NCBI GenBank assembly: GCA_001695595.3
Contig: MBPM02000020.1
Location: forward strand, 558,001 to 622,000
Reading direction: 5' to 3'
DNA from: Plasmopara viticola
Lineage: Eukaryota > Oomycota > Peronosporomycetes > Peronosporales > Peronosporaceae
DNA: 64,000 nt
Shown in pieces: positions 1-11,500 of this stretch (the first letter of the stretch is position 1; every line of letters starts with the position of its first letter). A model generated the notes under the pieces. The model saw only the letters and a list, made by a program, of their open reading frames with translations, was not told the DNA's origin and searched no databases. Position numbers and translations under genes: made by a program.

Positions 1-165
1 TGTATATGTGATTCTTCAACAAGTGGCGAGTTCAAAACTTCTGATTTTACAGCAACCGTGGTCAAATTATAGAAGCAGCTCGTGGCTAAACATCCCGGAT
101 CGCTCAATGCTCATTTCGTAAAATGCTGTCTGGGCCTATTTATGATCCTAACAAATACCAATTGC
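1..165 (+). repeat. SINE body, partial copy (head lies outside the window)
   Basis: The stretch around positions 50-115 (GGTCAAATT, then GAAGCAGCTCGTGGC, then CCCGGATCGCTC) recurs in the body of the tRNA-headed repeats at 369-620, 18060-18347 and 18545-18858. This copy is on the + strand. Its tRNA-like 5' head would lie upstream of base 1, so only the 3' half is visible. No target-site duplication can be judged. The boundary near 165 is approximate. Confidence 0.5.
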
Positions 166-368
166 ACTTAAACCCATTGGCAAACGCTTTGAGTACATCA
201 TTTGTAAATAGAAGAGTATAGAGTGCCCGCGCCTAGAAGAGCTATCTCAGCAGCTGAAGATACTAAATAAATGGTTAGTGAGCAAGAGGTTGCTGTTCTA
301 AGTACATGTAGGTTCTATGGTGCTGTTAATTGATATTGGGTATCTGTTTGTGATGGCCAATTGACTGT

Positions 369-440
369 AGCACTTTGGCGCAGAGGAAGCGTGTTGGGCT
401 CATAACCCAAAGGTCGTTGGATCGAGACCATTAAGTGCTA
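369..440 (+). tRNA. Initiator tRNA-Met-like sequence, probably the head of a SINE
   Basis: The sequence folds as a cloverleaf. A perfect 7-bp acceptor stem pairs AGCACTT with AAGTGCT. The D-stem is GCGC/GCGT. The anticodon stem TTGGG/CCCAA has the loop CTCATAA, giving anticodon CAT. The T-loop is ATCGAGA. An A1:T72 pair, three G:C pairs in the anticodon stem and A at the start of the T-loop are hallmarks of eukaryotic initiator tRNA-Met. The T-stem GTTGG/CCATT has a wobble pair and a mismatch, which is unusual for a working tRNA. The downstream body is shared with three other repeats, so I favour a SINE head over a functional gene, but a real tRNA cannot be excluded. Confidence 0.5.
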
Positions 441-620
441 ACAATATCTGCTGCGGGTATGTGAGACCGTGTTGGTGCGTTTATACATTTGATTTAATTA
501 CAATTGGCGAGTTCAGGGCAATTGCCGAAGCTGCTCGTGGCTCGAGATGACTACATGTCCCGCATCGCTGGACGTTGATTTCAGAAATGTTATCCAAGAC
601 TTTCTAAAATGTAAGGGCCT
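369..620 (+). repeat. tRNA-iMet-derived SINE, copy 1
   Basis: A tRNA-iMet-like head (369-440) is followed by a body containing TGTTGGTGCGTTTATAC and, further on, GAAGCTGCTCGTGGCT and CCCGCATCGCTG. These blocks recur in the same order in the copies at 1-165, 18060-18347 and 18545-18858. A pol III A-box-like and B-box-like sequence (GGATCGAGACC) lie in the head. tRNA-related SINEs are known from Phytophthora. The 3' end near 620 is approximate and no clear target duplication was found. Confidence 0.55.
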
Positions 621-2941
621 AAAGCCTTACGTTCATTAATCTGCTATTGTAGTAGGAATGGCTTACGGCGGCTGATGAGTCTATACCCAAATTTATAATT
701 GCCATAAAGTGTAGGAGCCGAAAATTTATGATACTCATGAGATTGTGCGGTTCGAACGGCCTGTCGATCCTACAAATCATCATAAAAATAATCGACTTTC
801 GAAAGTATTTTTCAGACCCCACGCGAAGTCACGCTGCAAATTATTGACTGTTAAGGTCATAGTCTTATGCCTGAGAGGACCCAGATTCTGAAGGCCATCA
901 GAACTGGCCGAGAGCAGCTTTTAGTGGGTAAATTAGTTCGCGCAGGACGCGTTTAATTAATAAAGAAGGCAAAACCCATGCCTCCATCGACAGCCAAGGT
1001 CAGCAGCGCTTTCATGTTCATCTCGCTAAGGAGTAGAGGGAATCAGGCGGCTGCCAAGATCTTCTTCTAAAGTGGCTCGGTAATCTCATTGTCTGATTAA
1101 CTCCAGAATGACTATATTAAGGCTGATGCTATCTAGATTATAAAACAGTGAGTTTTTCTCAAGTAAAGAGCGGTCTGTAATCTCACGAGTGATATGGGTG
1201 TCTTCGTATACTTCATTCTCATGCTCTGGTCTACTAGTATGCCATAATCGAGACATCTCGGGGGTGGAGCATCAGGCGAGTAGATTGTACGCTAAGCTCA
1301 AGAACGTAGAGTTTGCCATTTATTGTAATTACATTTTGGCTTGCATTGGCTTATAGGCTAGCCCAACCGTCCATTTGATTGCGGTGGTGACAAAACTAAT
1401 CTGTTCCCAAAATTATCCCCATTTTAGGTGCAACCTCTTCTTGTTTTCTGGCTTCTTGCGACGCCAAATAGATGCCTTGAGCGGGATGTGATGAAGTGCG
1501 GATAACACACGCATAGTTGCTGTAAGATGATGCTTAAGCATTGACTATTTCTGAATTGTTATATATACTTAAGCGTGAGGATTGAGCTTTTATATCAAAA
1601 GCTTTAGACCAATGGTGGTCTGGGCACCCCGTCGATATTTATACCAGGGGGTCGTGTGGAAGGTGCTGTGTGATCCACACACTATCCACCGCGCAAAAGA
1701 CAGGGCACATCTTCACAAATTCCAATAAAAAAAACGTGTCGATTATTCAGAAGAACGTTAATCCAACCTGGTCCATTTTGTACGTCACTTATTAACTGTA
1801 AATTTCTGAGTCAACTGTACCAAAAAGTGGTATTTTGGGTAGGTGATCGGTGGGAAATGAAATCGGCAAAAGCGAAACGATTATGGAACCAGCGTCCGCT
1901 ACGTTGGTGGGGATCTCAGGGATCTCCTCGTATAAGTTGTGTAGAAATCGGAGCTGTTTCGTGGAGATATGCGACCTCGAAGAGGCCATACGAACCAATA
2001 ATTGTAATGCTGCCAGTTAAAAGATATCATTTTTTCGAGAGTCACCATTAATTTATGCAACATTTGTGTATGACACGTATAATACTGCCTACGAGACATG
2101 CTTCCGTCGATTCTCAAGACTGCTGAACTTTGCCTTGAGCTGGCTGTCTGATAGCCCACCCTCACTGTACGTGGAGCGATACACAGCGAGCGCATGCTTT
2201 GGAAGTGTGTCGCGCCGCGCGCCGCACGCGATCCGGGTCAATTTAAACGGCAAATCTCCGGCGCGAAGCCACAAACCGAACACTTATATTAAGTATGCCG
2301 GGACTTTAGACTTTTCGTGTTGATGAGGCATGTCATCGAGCACCCAGATGTCGCACAAATATGGAGCGATAGCTTCACGTCACCAATGATAACTCGGAAT
2401 CAAAAGCAGATTGTGGCGATGTAGAACATGCGTTAGACTCATGAAACGCAGCCCCATCCAGTGGTGCATTAACTTGACGGTTCTAAGCTTTTGCCGATAT
2501 CACGAATCGGTGACTACCCCCCGTTTTTGGTACAGTTGACTTAGAACTCCATGATTTAAAAGATTGATTTTTTTAAATAAATAAGTAGGGCGAATGTTTA
2601 AAAAGGTCATTTTTATTTGATTTTGCAGAAAGCAATCCGTGAAAGCGAGGGGGCAGATCTTCAAGGGCAGGGTATCAAGTTAATCATTCAAGTTCGATAG
2701 CATTATTTTATGAAAGTGTAATGATCACGTCTTAAGACAAAAAGCGCAACTCTTAGACAAGATTGTGCATCGACTCCGTTATTGATCCTCGAGCGGAATT
2801 TAGAAAGCGCAACATGACCGTGCGACATGATTATGAGTTCATGCAAGCTAACAATAAGATCAGACGCGATCAATACGAAAATCAAGTCATTAATCGATAT
2901 TCAGAAAAGCAGTCCTGACGAGTGCATGATCACGGTGTGCT
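621..2941. other. Intergenic, no gene recognised
   Basis: AT-rich sequence with only short chance reading frames. I see no known protein motif, no credible splice-linked exon series and no structured RNA. It lies beyond the 3' end of the LRR/IQ gene. Confidence 0.6.
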
Positions 2942-5900
2942 TTACGAGTCACAATTTTCATTGTCAAATGCATTTCCATCGGCAAGTTCATTTAAAAGCA
3001 ATTCGACATCCTTACTCATTAAAAGAGGTTCATCTGACAAGCGGCCTTGCAAATTAGCGTGAAATTTCTGTAATTCCAAGCGCATACCAGACAGCTTCAT
3101 TTGAAGCTGCCGGTTGGCACTCGACACGTGTGCATTTTCAATCGTGAGTTGTTTAGCACGCATTGCAAATGGTTGGATACGCTGCTTGATTTCTTCTGTC
3201 GCTCTCATTCTACATGTAATAGAATGCTCAGCTGCTTGCTTGCGTTTCTTCAGCTCGGTCAACTCCTCGGATGCCTGAATTGAACCAGCATGTGCCTTAA
3301 TGCATGCTCCTTTCAGCTTTTCAATTTCCTCTTCAAGGGCTTTACAATTAGCTTCGTTCATTGCCTTGAGCTCTGCTTTGCGAGCCATACAGTCGTGCCA
3401 CACTCGTGCCCGGGAAGCCACACTTTCTGTCAAGGTTCCGAGCACTTCAGCCATTTTGGTCTTGGCACGAATATGGGCTTGCCGATCTCGACGCTTCTGT
3501 AACCTATGAAAAGCTAGTCCCTTTTTTAGTGTTCTGAACCAGCGCTGGAGCACAACGGCGTGCTGCGTTTCACGCTCGAATTCTTCCAGAGCATATTGCT
3601 CTATCTGTTTCTGTGCGAGCCAAGCCAGTTTATCATTTTTGATTTGAAGGTGACGAAGCTGCTGACGCTCCTCCATTAGAAAGCGCCACATCTTCTTCCC
3701 TTGTTTTCCTCTCCATATACGCTGTACTATGGATGCTGCTCGAGCAAGCTCATAGTGGCACCAGCACGCATACACACGACCAAAATGACCACGGATGAGG
3801 GCTTGTATTTGAGTTGCTGCATGATGAAGCAACCTGATAGATGTTGGCGATTGCCACCCTCGTGCAGCCAATGATGCGCGGTAGAACGACACAATCAAGT
3901 GCACAGCACCACGCTGGAGAAATAACCGACGGTCTTGGTGTTGGGCAACAATCGAGTCCATTGTGGCCGTATGTTGTTGATGGCGATTAGTTCGCAACTT
4001 CCGCGCTAAAGCCAAAACCTTTGCAAGCCACATTCGCCATGTTGCTTGTATTTTGGTCGCGCTGTGTCGTCTTCGATACAAGTAGGCTTGAATTCTTGCT
4101 AGTCGCACGAGGATGCTACGCAATACCAAGTAAAAGATAACAATAAGTTCCAATGGTCACGACCAGCTGAGAATGTACTAACACGATACTGCGGAAAAAA
4201 TGCTGAATCGTCCTCGAGCCAGCATCCTCACGATACCAACACTGTCGCTGGTGTGCCAAGACGCAATGTGCTCTACGACGGCCACAGTATCCTCGGAACC
4301 TTTTCTGTAGTGTACGAGCAACAATTAAAGCGGCATCACGCTTGCGCGCCCAAATTATCGCAAATTTGCGCGTAAAAATCGAATTTTCAGTCAGGACGAA
4401 GGTTCGCGGACTAATTGCGTAGGCGCGTGTCAGAACAAATTTGCAAGCTTGACTTCGACCGCAAAATCCACGATATACTTTTTGCAGCGCCGAGGCTCCG
4501 CAAAACATCACATTCTGGAACGCAACTCGTGCCATGTAAGCTCGAAAAGCTCGTTGAATCTGCTTTGATCGATCATTTTTTACTTTCAACATCTCATACG
4601 CGACCATTTCACAGCGTTTTGCTTTTTGTCGCCCAAGAAATCCTCGTATTATCCGCTGCATGTGCTGTCCGGCCACGAAGTACGTACGGTAAAGAAGCAT
4701 AGCCTTTTGCACTAACGCGATGCTCTCTTCACGCGATAGTGCCATAGCTCGACTCATATGAGCTTCACGGGCTTGTCGTTTCTCAAAAGCTCTTTGTCGT
4801 TCCAACCATCCTCTCGTAAGTCGTTGAATCTCAGTTGCAGCGTGATTGCGTAGCGTGTGAAATTTCTCAATCGCTGCACGCTCACGAGCAGCCAAAAACA
4901 TGCGTACATATACTCGCAGCCGACAGCTCAATATGCAGAGTGCTTGAATCCACGCCCAGTGCAATTTGCACCGCTCAGCTCTTAGACATCGAGCTTTAGC
5001 GACAGCCTGATGGTGCAACTTTTTGGCAGACATGCATCGATACCAACGTTGTATACAAGCTGCTGCACTTTTATGCCGTCGATAAACTGTCAGTGCACGT
5101 TCCAGGGTGTTTTTTGCACTAAGCCGATTGTTCAAGTGACGGCGCAGCCAGCCCGCAATTTTTCGTGCTGATTCTTGACGTACGAGCTCACGACGCAAAA
5201 AAGCAACGACATTTGGATGTCGCGGAGTTAAACCATCCCGTGTAGCCTTGCTGATGTGACCTCGTGCTGCAGCCAATGCCTGCAACACTGGCAGGGAGAT
5301 TTCTGGACAGTGACGCACATCCAGGCGAAAAAGGCTCGTTGCAGGACGCACCAACTTTGCGACTCCGATGTCAGTAATTTGCCAGTCATTCGCTAGAAGG
5401 AGCGTCTCTAAATGCGGACAGCACGGCGCTTTGCTAAGTTCTATCATTGCTTCGTCACCAATCTGTTCACAGTTTCCAATATCTAGAATGCGTAGTCTTG
5501 AGCAGCCTCGAAGGACTGCAAGCAAACTTGTAGTTGAAAAGTTTCGCGAGCGACTGAGACAAAGAATGCGCAAATTATTACAACATTTGCCCAGGGCCTC
5601 ACACAGCGAGTCCGTCGCAACAGACGTCACGTCCAAATCTGTCAACGTATTTACGAGCGATGATGAGGTTCGGGTCCTGAGTAAGGCAGTGGCTAGAGCG
5701 TTTGTATCGCACTGTGTTGTCCCAATGTGCAGTACCTCTAAGCAGCTGCTGGCTAATGCTGTGAGACTCGCTTGCGTAACATGAGGAATTGATAAAAAAG
5801 CCGCACAAGCTCCTAAATTAGACGCTTCATTTGGATTGCTCCGTACAAGAGTGCCTCTCCATCGTATGGTGTGAAGCTTAGAGCATCCGTCAAGCAAAGC

Positions 5901-7268
5901 ACGTACACCGAAATCGTTGAGTCTTCGCACGCCATCTAGTGTGACTGATTGAAGCAGTGGACAACGTGTCCCAAGACTTATTATACCTCGACTTGTAACC
6001 TGGATGCAGCCTGTAATGTCCAGAATTCGCAATAATTGACAACCAACCTCTTGATCTCTTTTAATTGTATCTTCGTCGACTCGAATTTTGCATTTGTCCT
6101 GTTCATCAACACCTACAATCGGCGTGTCGCCCACGAGTCGCCGAAGGCCGAAGTCAGTGATATCAGAGCAAAAGGCAAGCAAAAGGATTGCAAGGTTTGG
6201 ACACGCCTCACTCAGTGCAGTGAGACATTGATCGTTTACTAAGAAACACCGTGTCAGATCTAGTTTTGTAAGACAAACCAACGCGCGCACTCGAGCCAGT
6301 TGCTGCAATGCTGCTACACGTAATACAGAGCAGCAAGATAGATTTAAATTTTCAAGGCGCGCAGCGTTGGCGTTACGTAAACCAACTAACGTAAGACCGT
6401 CGACCGACGACAATCCAGCGGCATTCAAAACGCGAAGCCGAGCCGAAGCAGACGATGTAGTCGTAGATGCACCATTACGCACTGCTGGTGATGATGAGGA
6501 ACCCATCAGCAAAACGAGCAGTGCAGTGTCGGTCAAGTTTGAGCAATAACTTACATCTAAAAAAGTCGGCGACGCCACGTCGACTTCGCTAAACGCTGCT
6601 ATACCATAGTCCGTCACACGTCGGCAGCGTGCGAGTGACAAGTGTGTTAAAGAGGAGCAATGTCGAGCCAAGGTGCGCAAGAAGTTGTCGTCCACCCACT
6701 CACAGGAAGACACATCCAATTCCGTCAACGAGCGAGGCAAACTGCTGCTATCCAGTAGTTGTTGACCACTGAGAGAAAGCAATTGACACTGATTGAGTCG
6801 AAGGACGCAAAGCGTTCCGCCACCTGCTTCAGCTGCTTTTAATATGCATTCAAGTCCTCGAGCAGTGATTTGAGCAAATTTATCCAACGTGAGAGAATGG
6901 AAGGAAGACTTGGCGCGATTTCCATTCTGATCATTGTATAGCTGAAGCTGCTGAAGCGTGGCGTCAGTGACAAACCAGCCACTGAAATCGATGTGTGAGT
7001 GGTAAATTTGTCGGCGAAGATCATAGTTTACAACTTCCTTCGGTAAATGTAGCTGTAACTTGTCCAAGTTTCTCGCATGGGCACTGGCGCTGCATCTCCT
7101 CCCGACGGCGTTTACTAAGGCTACAATTTTCTGATTACTGGATGCGCGAACTGCTGTTGGAGCTATAGGAGGAAGTGAAAGTGGCAGCGGTCGCTTTTTG
7201 ACCCTTTGAGTCCTACTCCTCATCGACCTGAAGGCACTGTAGATTTGACCGTTGCTGGAGGGACGCAC
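2942..7268 (-). CDS. LRR + IQ-motif + coiled-coil protein (two exons)
   Basis: Predicted product is 1,419 residues from two exons, 7268-4183 and 4115-2942. A 67-nt intron (4116-4182, GTTAGT...GTAG) joins them, restoring the phrase RSIVILVRLARIQAY. Residues ~100-700 hold many cysteine-containing leucine-rich repeats of the F-box-like/AMN1 subtype (for example LRILDITGCIQVTSRGI), although no F-box is obvious. Residues ~700-1110 carry a string of IQ motifs of the A-x-x-IQ-x-x-x-RG type (AATEIQRLTRG, AATQIQALIRG, AASIVQRIWRG), expected to bind calmodulin or EF-hand light chains. The last ~200 residues form a charged coiled coil. LRR+IQ proteins in other protists are often axonemal, so a flagellar or cytoskeletal scaffold is a reasonable inference but is not shown here. 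Start is the first Met of the frame. Only 40 bp separate it from the divergent secreted-protein gene. Confidence 0.85.
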
Positions 7269-7308
7269 TCAAGTTGGTAGATTTTATTGAGACTAGTGAG
7301 CGCTAAGC

Positions 7309-8429
7309 ATGATAATAGCGACGAAAATTCGTGCATCTCGAAGATTGGGCACCTTTTTGCTGATGGGAGCCCTCGTTCTGGCGGTAAAGGGAGTTTTGGG
7401 GACCACAGCAATGACGTCGGACACCATAACGCACGTGATCGTAGCACCCGACAAGCAAGACGAATTAGAAGAAAGGGCATATGTGGAGGAACAGACGGAG
7501 CTAAAGAACGAACTCGATAACCGAGACTTGGGTGCAACCATCAACACTGACGTATACAGGTAAATGATGACTTTTGTAATCGTTTCTTTAAAGTAATTGC
7601 TGTTTACGCGTCTTTTAGCTTTGTCGAGCCAACACAATATTCAATTGGGCTATTGCTGGATCCTTGTCGAAGCCACGCTACCGACTGTTGTGTTGATCGT
7701 TTTGGAGAACCGGCGTACGTGGATTCTTCAGCTAATATCGCGGAGGAAATATCGCTGGTGGATGAATCTGGGGCAACATTAGATGTGTCAGTCAGTAGGA
7801 TAGGTGACCGCGCTTCGACCTTTGACCAAAATTGCTACCTTGACGACAATCTGATCCCTTTCCGCTTACAAAAGACATTGAGTTCAAGCGGCCTAACGGT
7901 CACAAGAAATTACACCAACTCGGGGTGCACCGGCCGATTGCGGGCATTAGTACCGATGGAAGACGTAGTGAGACCAGCGTGCTGGGACTACAACGATTCG
8001 ATTAATGCGCTCGCATCTTGCTACAACGTGGACGGCCGGAGACGAGATACATGTGTGGCCGTTGGTTTCATGCAAACCAGCTACATTGTCCAGTGTGGTG
8101 GAGCTTTCGAGCTTTCGAATCATTGTGGCACGTTTCTAGAGCTGCACGAGCCAGAAAACGAAATGATCCTGAGTCAGACGCGCCTTCTGAGGCAGTATCC
8201 GAATGGTTTTCGGACAACGACATTGCCTCTTTTCTTCCAAGGAGATCGGGCGCGAACCGTTTGTATGGGTGACTACGAAATCTGGTGGGTCCAGCGAACG
8301 CGGTACAACTTCGTTGTTCAAAACAAGAAAAAGTTTCGCATCTCATTTCCGCGGTGTGACTTTGACTATGCCACAAACAAATACAAGAATTATCACAAGG
8401 TAATATCAAACGAGCATTTTGAAAACTAA
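7309..8429 (+). CDS. Secreted or type II membrane Cys-containing protein of unknown function
   Basis: Exon 1 (7309-7559) encodes an N-terminal hydrophobic segment, residues ~14-31 (GTFLLMGALVLAVKGVLG), preceded by basic residues. This reads as a signal peptide or signal anchor. A 59-nt intron (7560-7618, GTAAAT...TTTTAG) leads to exon 2. The ectodomain contains about ten cysteines spread through the sequence (CYLDD, CTGRLR, ACWDYND, SCYNVD, DTCVAVGF, VQCGG, NHCG, VCMGD, PRCDF), suggesting disulphides. No RXLR, LFLAK or other effector motif is seen, and I do not recognise the family. Reading straight through gives 353 residues ending at 8429. Alternatively a third exon (8515-8559, after an intron 8400-8514, GTAATA...TTGTAG) gives 358 residues ending in the phrase ANMLPPYNSEVVGA and overlaps the antisense gene. 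The end is therefore ambiguous. Confidence 0.7.
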
Positions 8430-8503
8430 CATTGTGTCAATACCAAACGAACGTTTTGAATACTAGTATCAAGCCATCTATGCATTGCCGAGAACACGAA
8501 TGA

Positions 8504-11500
8504 TCATTTTGTAGGCGAACATGCTGCCCCCATATAATAGCGAGGTGGTCGGCGCATGACTGCGGTACACAATTTGCACGTCCTTGCGTCAGATTTATTT
8601 TGAAAGCCGCAAGTAGAGCAGTGACACATGCTCTGAAACTCGACAGAGGACGGATTCTGAGAGGCACAAATCTCGCAAGTTGCCGTCACTCTTGTCTGCT
8701 GATGGAAGCAAACCGGGCACTTCCAGCCGCGTGTCTCGCCTTCACTACATTTGTGCCGAAGCTGTGGTCCTCTAATCTGAGTGTTGTGCCTCGTGTCGAG
8801 CACTGGCATGTTTAACTTAAACACCTAAAATGACATACTCGAAGAATCAGTAAAATCTTAACAACCCAAACAGCCTGCTTGCACACCTCATTGTTTTGTC
8901 TTGATGCAGTTTCGACTGTTACTTGGTCAGCGGAAAAGTTACGGCTAGCTTGTGATGGTGTAGCTACGGGCTGTCTAAGTTCCGAGTCGGACAAGGATGG
9001 CGTGTTCTTTCGAGTTACTGGATGCACCCGTGCAATTGGTGACTTTGGCTGGAGACATGCAGTAGCAACCTGACAAAAGTCTACGTAATCAAATCTTTCA
9101 CTAGACACTGACGTAAATCGCGCAATTACAATCGATTCTACGTCTGAAGGCAAACATATATCGAGCTTTCTCATCACTGCACTAAATGCGTCGATAAAAA
9201 TGAACCCCGTTGACTTGATATCGTAAGGCTCAAATTTCTTGTGAAGTTTTACTGAGTCGATTCGCCGCATTTCTAAAAGCTCGGAAAAAAATTGACTCAC
9301 AAAGTCGTCGATACGCTTCGCTTCATCAAGCGAGATTGCACCGCTGGTACAATCCGTTCTAGGGACCATCTCTGCTCGATAAAGATGACTGCGGGCTACT
9401 GGACTAGATGTTTTCGAATTCTGCTGAAGCTTGTCCGCGCTTTCTGGCAACTGATCAAGAAATAAGATCTCGGTGTTTTTTGCTCGGACCGTTCTTGGTC
9501 GAGAAGAACAATCTGGTCCCATTTGTTGCACCAAAATGTTGTAGTTAATCTGAGCAGATGTGGGATCTCCAAGAGCAGCCTTAACTGCCTCAAGCTCAAC
9601 GTCTGTTAGCTTACACCCCATAAGGCGAAGCACCGTTTGAAATTCCAGTATTGTAAGTGTTCCCGTTTTTGCAATATCACATTTTTCTAGCAATTTTCGA
9701 CCGCTAATATTGTGCTGAGCCGCAGCTAAAAAGCACCGATAAATCTTTTTTGCCAATACAGGTTCAAGGATTGGAGGAGATGTTGTAGTTGCTAAATTGA
9801 TTGGCTTGACTTCGATAGACGGTGAAGCTGCAGGTTCGTGCACTACTGGCGCCTCACTTGAAGGGCCAATAGCGATCTCGATTTGCTCTTCAATAGCCGC
9901 AATTAGCGGTTTGACTTCGTATAAAGTCCTCGTATAAAGCTCTGTCTTTATGCACGAGAAAAGCTTGACTATATCCTTACTGTGCAGTCGCAGGGCTAGG
10001 GACGTCATCAGCTTGTAGACTTTTTTTTCGCTAACATACACTTGGTTTTTTGCAGATAAGTCTGCACTCAAGGTGGTCAACAAAGTTTTTAGAGATTGAA
10101 GCTCTGCCGGGGTTTTGTGCACACGCTTTATTGCTCGGAGTAGTCCAGGTCCAATGATTTTCATAACCTTCATTTTGATGCAGTCTTCTTCATCACTGCT
10201 GCAAGTCGGCTCATCGTCACTTTCGCTGCTACTGGAGTCATTATTGGCGCGATCTGTAGCAATGCTTTGTTGTGCTTTTGCCAAATTTTCCAAAAAAAGT
10301 TCATAATTTATATAATTACCTTCGTCACATGCTACAGCATAACTGTGTAATAATGGCTCGATAGTCATATTTTTCATATTGTAAACCACGCGCTGGATGA
10401 CCAAACGATCTAAAAACTTATCCATGATCTTTTCGAAAACTTGAAGTGTCACACGCGCTTCATTTTGTTCCAATTGATACTTCCTAAAATATTTTGCAAA
10501 TGGAAATCGCGGATGTAGCAGTCCGTTCAGTTTAACGATCTGGTGTAGTACAGGGGTTTGCGGTCGCTCTTTACACTTTGCTGGGCTTGCCGCTCGAGTA
10601 ATTACAGCATCTTTTGCGAGTGGTCCTGGATTTATGCTAGCAGAAGTCTTTAAAACAGGAATAAGCGATCTACCATCAGAAGCTTCATCGCTTCTTTCCG
10701 TTACCTTGCTCGACAAGGTGCAAGTTCGTTCGTTTTCTGGTTGAGTAAGCTCCACGTCGAGTTGTTTCACGAAAGAAACAAACTCTGCGCACGATATTTC
10801 ACCATCGCCATTTTCACTTAGAAATTGGAGCAACAGTTTTTCGTCTTCTGGTCCAAGAAATTGGCAAGCACCGTATTTTTCGAGCAAATGCAAAAATTCA
10901 GCATTCGACATTGTTCCATTTAGGTCAGCATTAACTTCTCGATCCAGACAAAGCAAGCGTGAAGCTGTATCTTTTTTCGTCGACAATAACGACTGAAATT
11001 TATTTTGAAGACGCTTGATGTGATCGTCAAAAATACAAGAATTGCCTGCAAGGAAAGCACTCGGCCCAACCGACAGAAACTTTTGAAAAAGCGCGACATC
11101 AAAAGCAGAATTTTGATGCGGCTGGAACGAATTTTTGATCACTTCTAGCTCCTCTCGAAGGTAAGGATGATGCACACCCGCAGCCCACAACACGTCTCGA
11201 AAGTCATCAACTGAAACAAGAATGCACATGGACGAGTCTTTCTCCACCTCAAAAGCTTTGTGTACGTCGAAATCACAGCGACTTGCTTCTGGTGCTTGTC
11301 TAGCTTGTAGATATTGTTGTCGCAGTGTCTTAAGCAAATTAAAAATTTCCAATGGTGGCAAATTACATACTAGCTGCGCCTCTCCATTTTGATGACATTT
11401 TTGTATTATTGCTTCGCAAAAGCGCACGTATTGGACATTTCCAGAACTTTTGTCGTCTGCAAACTCGGATACTATGATATCCAAATCAGCTTTTGGTACG

